Position numbers and translations under genes: made by a program. From Bin5 sp022827195 (GTDB lineage: Bacteria > Chloroflexota > Anaerolineae > Caldilineales > Caldilineaceae): 64,000 nt of DNA. Below the pieces are notes generated by a model that did no database searches, had not been told where the DNA came from, and saw only the letters and a program-made list of their open reading frames with translations. The stretch spans positions 1,488,001 through 1,552,000 of the forward strand of contig OZ242331.1 of NCBI GenBank assembly GCA_965208275.1, in the 5' to 3' direction. Positions 1 to 8,696 of the stretch are shown here, piece by piece. The stretch's first letter is position 1, and each line of letters opens with the position of its first letter.

Positions 1-961
1 CAGCCAGCGAGAATAGGGGAGAGAGCGCGAAGACTGCCCAGGCGGTACATTGCAGCACGGCGCCGGCAGCGAAGATGGCGCTGAAGGTCAGGCGCCCGCG
101 CATGCGGTGGGTCAGATAGAGTCCGGCGAAGGTGCCGAGGCCGTAGCTGGCGTTCATCAGACCCAGTCCGAGAACGCCGCTGGCGAATACGTCGCGGGCG
201 AAGACCGGCATCAGGCTGAGTGCGGGGAAGACAAATGTATTGAGCAGCGCGGATACGACGGCGACGACGAGGAGTGGACGGTGGGCGCGAATGTAGGTGA
301 ATCCTTCGCCCATCGAGCGCCAGACTGAAGTTGCCGCGACTGAGATTGTCTGCGGGACTTTGGCGCGGCCCAGCCAGGCCAGGATGGCCAGGTTGAGAGC
401 GGTGAGGACGATGAGAGCTCCCAGGCCGCCGGCGGTGCCGTAGAGTTGGAGGAGCCAGCCGGCCAGGTAGGCGGCGATGCTGTTCATGAGGCTGTGCATG
501 AAGCTTTCGAGCAGCATCGCGTCGGCGGTCAGGCCGGCGCCGAGCAGGTCGGGCACCAGTGCCGCGCGCGCGGGCGCGTCCACCGTCCAGGAGGCGCCGA
601 TGATGAAAGCGGCGGCCCCGATCTGCCAGGCGCTCAGCCTATTGCCGGCGAAGAGTAGAAGGAGAGCGAGACAGGACAGAAATATAACGAACTGGCTCAG
701 GACCAGCGTGTTGCGCCGTCCGAGCCTGTCGCCGACTATGCCGGCGAAGCCGCCGAAGAGGAGCTGGGCAGCCCGTCGCCAGAAGGTGAGCAGAGTGACC
801 GCCAGGGCCGAGTTGGTCATGTCCAAAACGACGACGCCGGCCACGATGACCCAGATTGCGTAGGTCTGCCACCAGAGGGCGTTGCTGAGCAGGAGGCGCC
901 TGTAGGTTGGCTGGGTCAGGGGCGCAAGCGGGCCGCCCCCGCCCTCGTTTGCAGGTGTCAG
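1..961 (-). CDS. MFS transporter, C-terminus cut by window edge
   Basis: The minus strand is open from about 961 to the left edge, giving roughly 320 residues rich in hydrophobic helices. The N-terminal part reads RRLLLSNALWW, followed by a membrane span and then the loop GGFAGIVGDRLGRRNT. That loop matches the G-x-x-x-D-R-x-G-R-R signature between helices 2 and 3 of the major facilitator superfamily, most like the MFS_3 drug or siderophore exporters. It follows the ThuA-domain gene on the same strand. No ATG, GTG or TTG lies in frame near the N-terminus; a CTG at 961-959 overlaps the upstream TGA stop and is the best-placed start, but this is a guess. The substrate is unknown. Confidence 0.75.
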   Translation of the reverse strand, partial: MTPANEGGGGPLAPLTQPTYRRLLLSNALWWQTYAIWVIVAGVVVLDMTNSALAVTLLTFWRRAAQLLFGGFAGIVGDRLGRRNTLVLSQFVIFLSCLALLLLFAGNRLSAWQIGAAAFIIGASWTVDAPARAALVPDLLGAGLTADAMLLESFMHSLMNSIAAYLAGWLLQLYGTAGGLGALIVLTALNLAILAWLGRAKVPQTISVAATSVWRSMGEGFTYIRAHRPLLVVAVVSALLNTFVFPALSLMPVFARDVFASGVLGLGLMNASYGLGTFAGLYLTHRMRGRLTFSAIFAAGAVLQCTAWAVFALSPLFSLA

Positions 962-1614
962 CCCGCGGCCCCGTTTGCGGCCCAGAGCGTTCCCTGGCGC
1001 ATCATGCGCTGCACGGCTGTGCGCTGGAAGGTGTCGGACGTGTGGCCCAGCGCCGTATAGAAGACCCTGCCGTTGCCGTACGGTTTCACCCAGGCCATTG
1101 GATGGGCTTTCTCGGCCCACTGGGCGCTGGCGAGGATGTGAATGGCGGGGTCGTAGGCGGACATGTAGATTTCGTCTTCGACTTCAAAGTCGTCGATGCC
1201 GGCCATGACCGGGTGGGCGCCGTCCTCGACGTTGACGGTGAAGGTCAGGCCGGGCGGATGCCAGTTGGCGTGCCCGCCGATCAGATCAACTGCCTGCCCG
1301 CCGATCCACCAGCCGGTGCCATGGACGCCGACGAGGCCCTTGCCGCCGGAAACGAATTGGAACAGCCCGTCCTCCTGGTCGGCAGACAGCTCCGAGACGT
1401 AGGATACGGTGCCGTCATCGCTGCGCTCGGCCCTGGTGAAGCCGGAGCCGAGCACGCAGACATCATGGTCGCCCAGGCTGGACGACGCAAAAACATCTTT
1501 GTCGTCGGTCAGGGTGACGTCTATCGCCGGATCGTCGCCGAGGAAGGCGCCGATAACCGCAGCGCTCTCGGCGAACCCGTGATTGGCGCCTGAAAGTACA
1601 AGAACTTGCGTCAT
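958..1614 (-). CDS. ThuA-like domain protein (glutamine amidotransferase-like fold)
   Basis: This 218-residue protein begins MTQVLVLSGANHGF and contains LVGVHGTGWW, HPVMAGIDDF and the C-terminal GNGRVFYTALGHTSDTF, all typical of the ThuA (trehalose utilisation) family, whose members have a class I glutamine-amidotransferase-like fold. The biochemical role of ThuA proteins is poorly settled; several sit in sugar-catabolism operons. I chose the ATG at 1614 because a GAAAGG-type ribosome binding site precedes it and the family N-terminus aligns there; a longer in-frame extension upstream is not supported. The gene is followed on the same strand by the MFS transporter, so it may share its transcript and be linked to sugar uptake. 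Confidence 0.75.
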   Translation of the reverse strand: MTQVLVLSGANHGFAESAAVIGAFLGDDPAIDVTLTDDKDVFASSSLGDHDVCVLGSGFTRAERSDDGTVSYVSELSADQEDGLFQFVSGGKGLVGVHGTGWWIGGQAVDLIGGHANWHPPGLTFTVNVEDGAHPVMAGIDDFEVEDEIYMSAYDPAIHILASAQWAEKAHPMAWVKPYGNGRVFYTALGHTSDTFQRTAVQRMMRQGTLWAANGAAG

Positions 1615-1862
1615 CTGTCTGCCTTTCTTCTCTTGTGTTGAATGGCGGGCGGTCGGAGCCGTCTGGTCGCCGCCGCAATCCAAAATTGTGTGGGAATCGG
1701 CCGGTTTTTCCTTTGCATAGTAACCGGAGCTGAAGTTCTGGCCATGATAGCATACGCGCCTCATTGTTTCAATCGGAACTTGCGTCAATCGAGCGGTGGG
1801 GGCATGATCCAGCGGACGCGGCCGGAGGTAGTTCTGTTGCGCCGAACGCCAATGGAGGAATG

Positions 1863-2753
1863 ATGACGGGAAGGGCGATGCAGGGTGTATTTCCGATTCT
1901 GGTTACGCCTTTTGACGAGGGTTCGCAGATCGACGAGGAGAGTCTGCGCAGGCTGATCGAATTCAATCTCGAAGCGGGCGTTCACGGTTTGGGCGTTGCG
2001 CTGGGGAGCGAGGTCTTCAAGCTGACCGAGGCCGAACGGGTCGCGGTGACGCGCATTGTGGTTGACCAGGTGGCGGGCCGGGTGCCGGTCGTGATCAACA
2101 CGGGGGCGCAAGGTACGGATTTGGCCGTGCATTACAGCCGCATGGCCGAGGCGAATGGGGCAGACGCGCTGATGGTGCTGCCACCCTCCTTTTTCCCGGT
2201 CGGAGCGGATGAGATCGCGGCATATTACCGGGCGATTTCGGATGCGGTGCCGCTGCCGATCTTCATACAGGACGTGCCGGCCTCGCCGATAGCGCCTGTG
2301 CTGGCGCGAAGGCTGGCGGAGGCGTGCGAATGGGTGCGGTACATCAAGGTGGAGAGCCTGCCGGTAGTGGAGAGAGTGGCGGCGATGGCGTCGCAGGCCG
2401 GAGAAGGGTTGACTATCTTCGGAGGGGCCGGCGGCGGCTTCTTCATCGAAGAGCTGCGGCGCGGCTCGGTCGGCACGATGCCGTTCTGTACGCAGCCCGA
2501 GGCGTTTGTGGATATCTGGGACCGTATGCGGGCCGGGGACGAGGCCGGCGCGCGGGAGACATTCGACCGATACCTACAGCCGGTGGCCCGAATCAGCGCG
2601 CAGGGGTCCGGCCTGTTCTACGCCGTGCACAAGGAGATCCTGCGCCATCGCGGCGTGATTCGGACGGCGAAGGTGCGGGAACCGTCTCCGCCCTTGGACG
2701 ACATGACGCGGGAAGAGTTGGCACTTCTGCTGGCGGAACTCTATCCAAAATAG
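1863..2753 (+). CDS. Class I aldolase of the dihydrodipicolinate synthase (DapA/NAL) superfamily
   Basis: The 296-residue product has the TIM-barrel layout of the DapA family: QGVFPILVTPFDEG at the N-terminus, INTGAQGTD in the middle and the Schiff-base lysine in YIKVES (about Lys162). The catalytic tyrosine region, normally Y-N-x-P, reads FIQDVPA, so a glutamine (about 136) replaces tyrosine, and the DapA Thr-Thr pair is absent (ALGSE). It is therefore unlikely to be true DapA; an aldolase or dehydratase for sugar acids fits better. The start ATG at 1863 has GGAGG four bases upstream; ATG 1860 and 1878 are alternatives. The next gene, an enolase-superfamily dehydratase 70 bases downstream, supports a shared sugar-acid pathway. 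Confidence 0.8.
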   Translation: MTGRAMQGVFPILVTPFDEGSQIDEESLRRLIEFNLEAGVHGLGVALGSEVFKLTEAERVAVTRIVVDQVAGRVPVVINTGAQGTDLAVHYSRMAEANGADALMVLPPSFFPVGADEIAAYYRAISDAVPLPIFIQDVPASPIAPVLARRLAEACEWVRYIKVESLPVVERVAAMASQAGEGLTIFGGAGGGFFIEELRRGSVGTMPFCTQPEAFVDIWDRMRAGDEAGARETFDRYLQPVARISAQGSGLFYAVHKEILRHRGVIRTAKVREPSPPLDDMTREELALLLAELYPK

Positions 2754-2823
2754 GCGTACTACAAGCAGGGGGTCTCAGTTTCTCAGCTGGGACCGCCGCG
2801 GATAGTCAAAAACCGGAGAACAC

Positions 2824-3975
2824 ATGAAGATCGTTGACATCGAGGTGATCCCCTTTCGCGTCGAACGCAGACAGTTTCACCACGGCAGCTTTCTGGCGCC
2901 GGACGAAGTGACGCAGACGCTGACCAGGGTAATCACCGACGAGGGGGCGGAGGGCTACTACTTCGGCGGCCACGGTCATGGCGACGCTGACGGATTGCCG
3001 GAAGACGACCGCGCTGCGTTGGAGGGGCGCCTGAAGGAGCTCGTAGCCGGCGAGGACCCGTATGACCGTGAGCGTTTCTGGCACTGGATGTGGGTCGCCA
3101 ACATCCCCGAGCACCTGTTGAGCGTGCTGGACTGCGCGCTGTGGGACCTGCAGGCGAGGGCTCTGGGCCTTCCATTGTACAAGCTGCTGGGGGGATGCCG
3201 GGACAAGGTCAAGGCTTATGCGAGCACGTTTCCCAACGTGGGCAGCGTTGAAACCTACGCCGCGCATGCGCTCGCCTGCAAGGAGGAGGGTTACCGGCAC
3301 TACAAGATTCACCCTTACTACTTCTGGGACCCGGTGAGCGCAGAGACGGTTCCAGGCCGCCCTTCGCACATCGAAAAGGATATCGAGGTCTGCCGCGCGG
3401 TGCGCGAGGCGGTGGGCGACGACATGGTGCTCAGTTTTGATCCGTGGGGCACATACCGGACGTACGAGGAGGCCTACCGGGTGGGGCGCGCGCTGGAGGA
3501 GCTGGACTTCTACTGGTACGAGCATCCGATGAACGAGTACCGGGTGCAGCCGTACATCAAGCTGTGCCGCGAGCTGGACATTCCGATCCTTTCGCCTGAG
3601 ATTGCCGCGGGCAGCCTGTACACGCGCGCCGACTGGATTCTGCGGGGGGCGTCGGACATGACGCGCATCGACGTTCTGCGCGGCGGCATTACCGGCGTAC
3701 GCAAGATGGTGGCGGTGGCGGAGGCTTTCGGCGTCAAGTGCGAGATCCACATGAGCGGCTTCGCCAACCTGCAGATTCTGGGATCAACCAGCGAGGACAC
3801 GTGCGAATATTATGAGCGGGGACTGCTGGCGCCGGGCGTCGACTGCAACACGCCGCCGCCCTACCTGGAGGATATCGGCGACCGCATGGACGCCGAGGGT
3901 TACGTCCATCTGCCGCAGGAGCCGGGCATGGGCTACAGGATCAACTGGGATTACATAGAAGACAATCGAGTCTGA
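2824..3975 (+). CDS. Enolase-superfamily sugar-acid dehydratase (mandelate racemase/MLE family)
   Basis: This 383-residue protein has an N-terminal capping domain and a C-terminal barrel with the full catalytic set of the mandelate racemase subgroup: K161-x-H163 (HYKIHPY), magnesium ligands D206 (SFDPWG), E233 (YEHPM) and E259 (SPEIAAG), and a D283/H309 pair (TRIDVLRGG, EIHMSGF). That set normally abstracts the proton alpha to a carboxylate and dehydrates an acid sugar. The substrate cannot be read from sequence. A GGAG site sits six bases before the ATG. It is probably cotranscribed with the aldolase upstream, which would cleave a 2-keto-3-deoxy product. Confidence 0.85.
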   Translation: MKIVDIEVIPFRVERRQFHHGSFLAPDEVTQTLTRVITDEGAEGYYFGGHGHGDADGLPEDDRAALEGRLKELVAGEDPYDRERFWHWMWVANIPEHLLSVLDCALWDLQARALGLPLYKLLGGCRDKVKAYASTFPNVGSVETYAAHALACKEEGYRHYKIHPYYFWDPVSAETVPGRPSHIEKDIEVCRAVREAVGDDMVLSFDPWGTYRTYEEAYRVGRALEELDFYWYEHPMNEYRVQPYIKLCRELDIPILSPEIAAGSLYTRADWILRGASDMTRIDVLRGGITGVRKMVAVAEAFGVKCEIHMSGFANLQILGSTSEDTCEYYERGLLAPGVDCNTPPPYLEDIGDRMDAEGYVHLPQEPGMGYRINWDYIEDNRV

Positions 3976-4048
3976 GAATTGAGCGCCGGTAAACGGGCCG
4001 CGGTCACGAAGTTGCAGGCTTTGCCGTCAGCGACAGACGGCCGCCGGC

Positions 4049-5074
4049 TCAGAACTCGACGCCCAGTTTGACGTTCTCCTCCGGCGCGGTGGCGATTTTG
4101 GGATAGGCATCGAGCAGGTCGTCGAAGGGAACGACCGGCTGAACGACCGGTTCCGACTTAAGGCTGCCGTCGCAGAGCAGGCGCCAGACAACCGAAAAGA
4201 GTCGCGTTTCATCCCAGTTCGGGTACTCGGGGTTCGGCTCGCTGCAGGCGCGGGAGAAGACGATGGTCGGTCGGTTAAAGTGGGCCTCGGCGCCGAGGTC
4301 AAGTCCTGCCGGATAGGATCCCGGCCAGGCGCCGGCTACGACGGTACCCAGGTAGGCGACGCCGCGCAGGGCGGCCTGCAGGGCGGTGTAGTGGCCGCTG
4401 TAGTCGACGCAGACGTCTGCGCCGCGTTCCTCAGTCGCCAGTTTGATCTCCAGCCCGGCATCGCAGGCGGTGGGGTCAAAGACGATATCGGCGCCGCATT
4501 CCTGGGCGACGTCGCGACGGAGCGGGATGGGGTCGACAGCGATAACGGGGTGGGCGCCGGCCAGCCTGGCCAGCTGGACGACAAAGAGCCCGATCGCGCC
4601 CATGCCGAATACGGCGACGGCGTCTCCCAAGCGGATGTGTCCGTCGCGCACTGCGCCGAGGGCGAAGTCGGCGGGGTCGAGGCAGACGGCGGCCTGCCAG
4701 GGCACGCCGGCGGGCAGTTTGCGGACGCGGTCGGCTTTCCAGACATGCTCCTGGCGGAACGAGCTGTGGGCGAATACTGTTTCGCCGACGCTGATACCCT
4801 CTACGTCCGGCCCGATTTCGACTACATCGCCTACACAGATGTTGCCCAGGCCGACCGGATAGTTGACCATCTGGCTTTCCTGGGTGAAGAGGCGCAAGTT
4901 GCCGTCGTAGTTGCCGCGGTGGCCGGCATAGCCCTGGAACAGGGCCATTTCGGAGCCGTGTTTGGCCGCGCCGAAGCGGCTGAGGACGCGGACTTCGTCG
5001 CGTGCCAGGGGAGGGCTCTCGTAGTCGCGGAAGACAGGTTCCATGCGGGCTGGGGCGATGAGTTCTCTGGGCAT
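4049..5074 (-). CDS. Zinc-less MDR-family (alcohol/sorbitol dehydrogenase-like) oxidoreductase
   Basis: The 341-residue protein has the MDR fold: a GroES-like N-terminal half and a Rossmann domain with the dinucleotide motif VFGMGAIGLFVVQLARLAG. The usual catalytic-zinc positions are missing: the G-x-C-G-x-D segment reads FGAAKHGSE and the G-H-E segment reads GLGNICVGD. The four-cysteine structural zinc loop is also absent. It may therefore be a zinc-independent reductase. I placed the start at ATG 5074, preceded by CGGAGAA; upstream residues look like leader sequence. It points toward the enolase-family gene, and the convergent gap holds no gene. Confidence 0.75.
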   Translation of the reverse strand: MPRELIAPARMEPVFRDYESPPLARDEVRVLSRFGAAKHGSEMALFQGYAGHRGNYDGNLRLFTQESQMVNYPVGLGNICVGDVVEIGPDVEGISVGETVFAHSSFRQEHVWKADRVRKLPAGVPWQAAVCLDPADFALGAVRDGHIRLGDAVAVFGMGAIGLFVVQLARLAGAHPVIAVDPIPLRRDVAQECGADIVFDPTACDAGLEIKLATEERGADVCVDYSGHYTALQAALRGVAYLGTVVAGAWPGSYPAGLDLGAEAHFNRPTIVFSRACSEPNPEYPNWDETRLFSVVWRLLCDGSLKSEPVVQPVVPFDDLLDAYPKIATAPEENVKLGVEF

Positions 5075-5365
5075 TTTGCGTTCTCCGGATGCCTGTCGTT
5101 GCCTGGGCTCTATCGTATTGAACCGTTGCGGGACACAACCGGCGCGACCACAAGAGTACTGGTTCTCCAGCGTTGCCATGACCAGACTGTCGTTTAAGTG
5201 CGCGGTGTCCTTTCACCAAAATGAAAATGAGTTTACGCAGCTGTGCAGCATCCTGGGATCCCAGAAATTGTACCCTTTCCGACTGCTCGCAGCAATTGCT
5301 CGACACAGGGGCCCGTGCTATCCTACCGGCCAACTTCCGGCACCGAACAGTACCCTTTTTCTCCC

Positions 5366-6352
5366 ATGACTCTCTGGCTAACTCGCAAAGACGTCCATAG
5401 TCTGCTGGACATGCCGGCGGCGATCGACGCCGTTGCCGGCGCGTATCGGTCGGCCTACCTGGGCGAGGCCGAATTGCCGGTGCGCTCAAACATACCTGTT
5501 GCGGCCCATGGCGGCAGCCTCATGACGATGCCTGCCTATCTGGGCGGCGACGTCGATGCGCTCGGCGCGAAGCTAATCAGATTCTACGGTGCCAACCCTG
5601 CGGAGCGCGGCCTGCCTGCGATCCAGGGGAAGGTTGTGCTCTTCGATGCGGCGACCGGGGCGTTGCAGGCGTTCATTGACGCTGAGATACTGACGGCGAT
5701 GCGCACGGGCGCGGCGGGCGGCGTCGCGGCGCGGCACCTTGCGCGTGGCGAAGCACGCGTACTGACGATATTCGGCAGCGGCGCGCAAGCCCCATATCAG
5801 GTAGAGGCTGCCATCTGCGAGCGGCCCATCGACCGAGTCCTGGTCTTATCCCGCCGAACTGAAAATGCCGCGGCCATGGCTGTGCAGATCGCAAGCCGGT
5901 TTGGGGTTTCCGCCATGGCGGCACCTGATGCAGAAGAAGCTGTCCGCGCGGCTGACATCATAGTGACGGCAACCAGCGCGCACGGTCCGCTGTTCGACGG
6001 CGGGCTTCTACAGCCCGGCGTTCACGTTACCGGAATCGGTTCGCATGTGCCGGAGGCCTGCGAAGTGGATGCGACGGCGCTTGGGCGCGCCAAAGTCGTC
6101 GTCGACCAGAGGAGTGCCTGCTTGGCGGAGGCCGGAGACCTGATTCAGCCGATCCGCGCGGGGGCGTACGACGCCGGCCAGATCTACGCCGAGATGGGCG
6201 CGGTCGTAGCCGGCGACCTGCCCGGACGCAGGGACAGTTCGGAGATCACCTATTTCAAGTCGGTCGGGCTGGCGTCGCAAGACCTGACGGTTGCGAGCCT
6301 GGTCTACCGGCGGGCGGTTGCCGAGGGGGCCGGCTTCCAGTTGGAGGTGTGA
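5366..6352 (+). CDS. Ornithine cyclodeaminase / mu-crystallin family NAD(P)-binding protein
   Basis: The 328-residue product matches the OCD/mu-crystallin family: LTRKDVHSLLDMPAAIDAV at the start, a substrate-binding KLIRFYGANP segment, the conserved AMRTGAAGGVAARHLAR helix and the Rossmann motif TIFGSGAQAPYQVEA. The family includes ornithine cyclodeaminases, alanine dehydrogenases and ketimine reductases, and the substrate cannot be decided here. ATG 5366 is the family-consistent start, yet the ten bases before it (CTTTTTCTCCC) show no Shine-Dalgarno, so the mRNA may be leaderless or weakly initiated. Its stop lies 8 bases before the next ATG, so the two genes are probably coupled. Confidence 0.85.
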   Translation: MTLWLTRKDVHSLLDMPAAIDAVAGAYRSAYLGEAELPVRSNIPVAAHGGSLMTMPAYLGGDVDALGAKLIRFYGANPAERGLPAIQGKVVLFDAATGALQAFIDAEILTAMRTGAAGGVAARHLARGEARVLTIFGSGAQAPYQVEAAICERPIDRVLVLSRRTENAAAMAVQIASRFGVSAMAAPDAEEAVRAADIIVTATSAHGPLFDGGLLQPGVHVTGIGSHVPEACEVDATALGRAKVVVDQRSACLAEAGDLIQPIRAGAYDAGQIYAEMGAVVAGDLPGRRDSSEITYFKSVGLASQDLTVASLVYRRAVAEGAGFQLEV

Positions 6353-6360
6353 CAGATACG

Positions 6361-7374
6361 ATGGCCGCACAAACTTATGGGGTTGAGACGCATCATGTCC
6401 CTTTCGACGCCAAGGATCCCAGGCATCTCTCCTGGGCTGTGGAGCTATGGGGCGACGCCATCGGAAGCGAACTTCCCCTCTCACAAAGGTTCCTGCAGTT
6501 CAATTGGAGAGAAGATGCAGGCGTCGTGCGCGGCGGGCGGATAGCGCTGGTGGGGGGCCGGCCGGCCGGATTCGTGCTTTGCAGCGCACAGCCGGGTGCG
6601 CCGCGGTCGATGCGCGCGGATGTCGGCTGGCTGGATGCGATCGCGGTCGCGCCTCCGATGCAGCGGCAGGGCATTGGGACCTCGCTTCTGCGATGGGCCG
6701 AAGGCTGGCTAGGCGACCACACGGCGACGGGTGGTCGTCAGTTGGACGGGGAAAGCGGGGCCGGCCGCATCCTGGTTGGAGGCAGTCTGCGGCCCTTCAC
6801 GCCGGGTGTTCTTGTCGACACGCCGGCGGTCTCTTTCTTGCTTGACAACGGGTACGTATACGGGGTCGACCCAGTGGAGTGGGACGTTGCGCGCAACCTG
6901 AGCGACTATGTGCCACCGCCGCTAAAGGAAGGCTTGGCTGCGGCGCGGCCGGCCCAACCCGGCCAGGAGAAGCACCTGTTGGGGTTTCTTGAGCGCGAGT
7001 TTCCGGGCCGCTGGCACTGGCTGGCAGAGAGGTTTCTGGAAGAGGGCGGGCGAATATCAGACTACATGCTTCTCTGGACCGAGGAAGGCGTCCAAGGGGC
7101 GTGCCGCCTTACATTTGAAGATTCGCGCTGGCCGATCGACCGATTCTACCCTTTCGGGCTGCCGCGACCCTGGGCCCAGCTGGGTTCGATCGGAATCAGC
7201 GCGCATCTGCGCGGGCGGGGGCTGGGTCTGACGTTGCTGGACGCCGGCCTGAGGCGTCTGCACAGTGCCGGGGTCAACGGCTGCGTCATCGACTGGACCA
7301 CGCTGCTCGACTTCTATGCGATCTGCGGGTTCGAGCCGTACAAGGAGTGGGCGCAACTTTGGAAGGAACTATGA
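6361..7374 (+). CDS. Tandem GNAT-domain acetyltransferase
   Basis: The 337-residue protein carries two GNAT folds. The first has the acetyl-CoA loop signature VAPPMQRQGIGTSLL; the second has ISAHLRGRGLGLTLL followed by FYAICGFEPYKEW, the typical end of a GNAT domain. Such duplicated GNATs often keep one active copy; here both P-loop-like R/Q-x-x-G-x-G motifs are present. The start may be GTG 6349, which overlaps the preceding stop, or ATG 6361; GGAGG at 6343-6347 is too close for the former and 13 bases from the latter. Its acceptor substrate is unknown, though it lies just before anmK. Confidence 0.8.
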   Translation: MAAQTYGVETHHVPFDAKDPRHLSWAVELWGDAIGSELPLSQRFLQFNWREDAGVVRGGRIALVGGRPAGFVLCSAQPGAPRSMRADVGWLDAIAVAPPMQRQGIGTSLLRWAEGWLGDHTATGGRQLDGESGAGRILVGGSLRPFTPGVLVDTPAVSFLLDNGYVYGVDPVEWDVARNLSDYVPPPLKEGLAAARPAQPGQEKHLLGFLEREFPGRWHWLAERFLEEGGRISDYMLLWTEEGVQGACRLTFEDSRWPIDRFYPFGLPRPWAQLGSIGISAHLRGRGLGLTLLDAGLRRLHSAGVNGCVIDWTTLLDFYAICGFEPYKEWAQLWKEL

Positions 7375-7443
7375 GAGCATGAAGTCGGTGTGTGACAGCT
7401 CTGCGGGAAGGGTCGCGAGGGGACAGGCTGACGGGCGGGGGCA

Positions 7444-8658
7444 GTGAGAGTCGTCGGTCTGATCAGCGGCACTTCGGCGGACGCGATTGACGCGGTAGTG
7501 GCAGAGATTTCGGGTCCAGTTGCGCAGCCGGAGCTACAACAGCTTGCCTTTCAGAGCAGACCGTGGCCGCCGACGGAACGCGAGCTGATCGAAGGGCTGA
7601 TCGCCGGCGAGGGCGATACGCGGGCTTTGAGCCGTGCGGGCTTTCTCCTTGGAGAGCGCTTCGCCGAAGTTGCAGTAGGCGCAATTGACTCTGCCGGCCT
7701 TGCTCCGACGGAAGTGGACCTGATCGGATCTCACGGGCAGACTGTCTGGCATGAAGTAGGGCAGGACGGATCGGTCCAATCCACTTTGCAGATCGGCGAG
7801 CCGGCCGTGATCGCTGAGAAGTGCGGCATCACGACGGTCGGCGATTTTCGCGTAGCTGACGTGGCTGCAGGCGGGCAGGGTGCGCCTCTTATCCCCATTT
7901 TCGACCATACATTCCTCCGACCCGGCCCGGATGTGGGCGGCTGTCGTGCTCTGCAGAACATCGGCGGAATCGGCAACGTCACCTTTCTGCCGCCACAGAG
8001 CTCTGATACGAACCCGCTGGCCTTTGATACGGGGCCTGGCAACGTGCTGATCGACTGGGCCGCGTCCCATGCATCGAGCGGCGCCCAGTCTTTCGATGTC
8101 GATGGAAGGCTGGCTGCCCAAGGCCTCCCTGACCACGACCTGGTCGCGCGCTGGCTTTCGCATCCTTACTACCGACAGCCACCTCCAAAGTCGACTGGGC
8201 GCGAACTGTTCAGCCGTGCACTGGCCGAGCGATACCGCGAGGAAGCTGCCGCGGCCGGGCTGACGGATCACGACTTCGTCGCGACGGTCACTGAACTGAC
8301 CGCGGCCTCGATCGCGGACAGCTGCCGCCGATTCTCACCGGTGCCGGTAGCCGAACTGGTCGTTTGCGGCGGCGGCGCACACAATCCTGTACTCGTGGCC
8401 CGCATCGAAGAGCAGCTGGCGAAGCGAATGGGGGGCAGGATACCCGTCTTTCGCTATAGCGAGTTAGCGGGCGTCCCTGGCGACGAGGACTCCAAGGAGG
8501 CGCTCTGCTTTGCGATGCTGGCCTGGCTGACGATTCAAGCGGCGGCGGGCAATGTGCCGGCATGCACAGGAGCCATTGGCGCGCGAACGCTTGGCAAGAT
8601 CACGCCGGGGCGAAACTATCGGCAACTGATGAAGGATGTTTGGGGCGGTCGCGGCTGA
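7444..8658 (+). CDS. anmK: Anhydro-N-acetylmuramic acid kinase
   Basis: AnmK opens and phosphorylates 1,6-anhydro-MurNAc released from cell-wall turnover, giving MurNAc-6-phosphate. The 404-residue product shows the family blocks in order: GLISGTSADAIDAVVAEI, SHGQTVWH, LQIGEPAVIAEKCGITTVG followed by ADVAAGGQGAPLIP, NIGGIGN, AFDTGPGNVLID and VCGGGAHNPVL. These form the ATP and sugar sites of the ASKHA fold. The start is GTG 7444, preceded by a G-rich stretch. No MurNAc-6-P etherase lies in the window. The gene is convergent with priA, with fewer than 40 bases between them. Confidence 0.95.
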   Translation: MRVVGLISGTSADAIDAVVAEISGPVAQPELQQLAFQSRPWPPTERELIEGLIAGEGDTRALSRAGFLLGERFAEVAVGAIDSAGLAPTEVDLIGSHGQTVWHEVGQDGSVQSTLQIGEPAVIAEKCGITTVGDFRVADVAAGGQGAPLIPIFDHTFLRPGPDVGGCRALQNIGGIGNVTFLPPQSSDTNPLAFDTGPGNVLIDWAASHASSGAQSFDVDGRLAAQGLPDHDLVARWLSHPYYRQPPPKSTGRELFSRALAERYREEAAAAGLTDHDFVATVTELTAASIADSCRRFSPVPVAELVVCGGGAHNPVLVARIEEQLAKRMGGRIPVFRYSELAGVPGDEDSKEALCFAMLAWLTIQAAAGNVPACTGAIGARTLGKITPGRNYRQLMKDVWGGRG

Positions 8659-8696
8659 GGACTTACCTATGTCGGCGTCGAATCCGGTGGGCCAAT

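Noticed and set aside
4280..5197. 305-codon plus-strand frame antisense to the MDR dehydrogenase
   Set aside because: Composition is typical of an antisense shadow (Gly/Ala/Val/Asp rich) and no family resemblance is visible.
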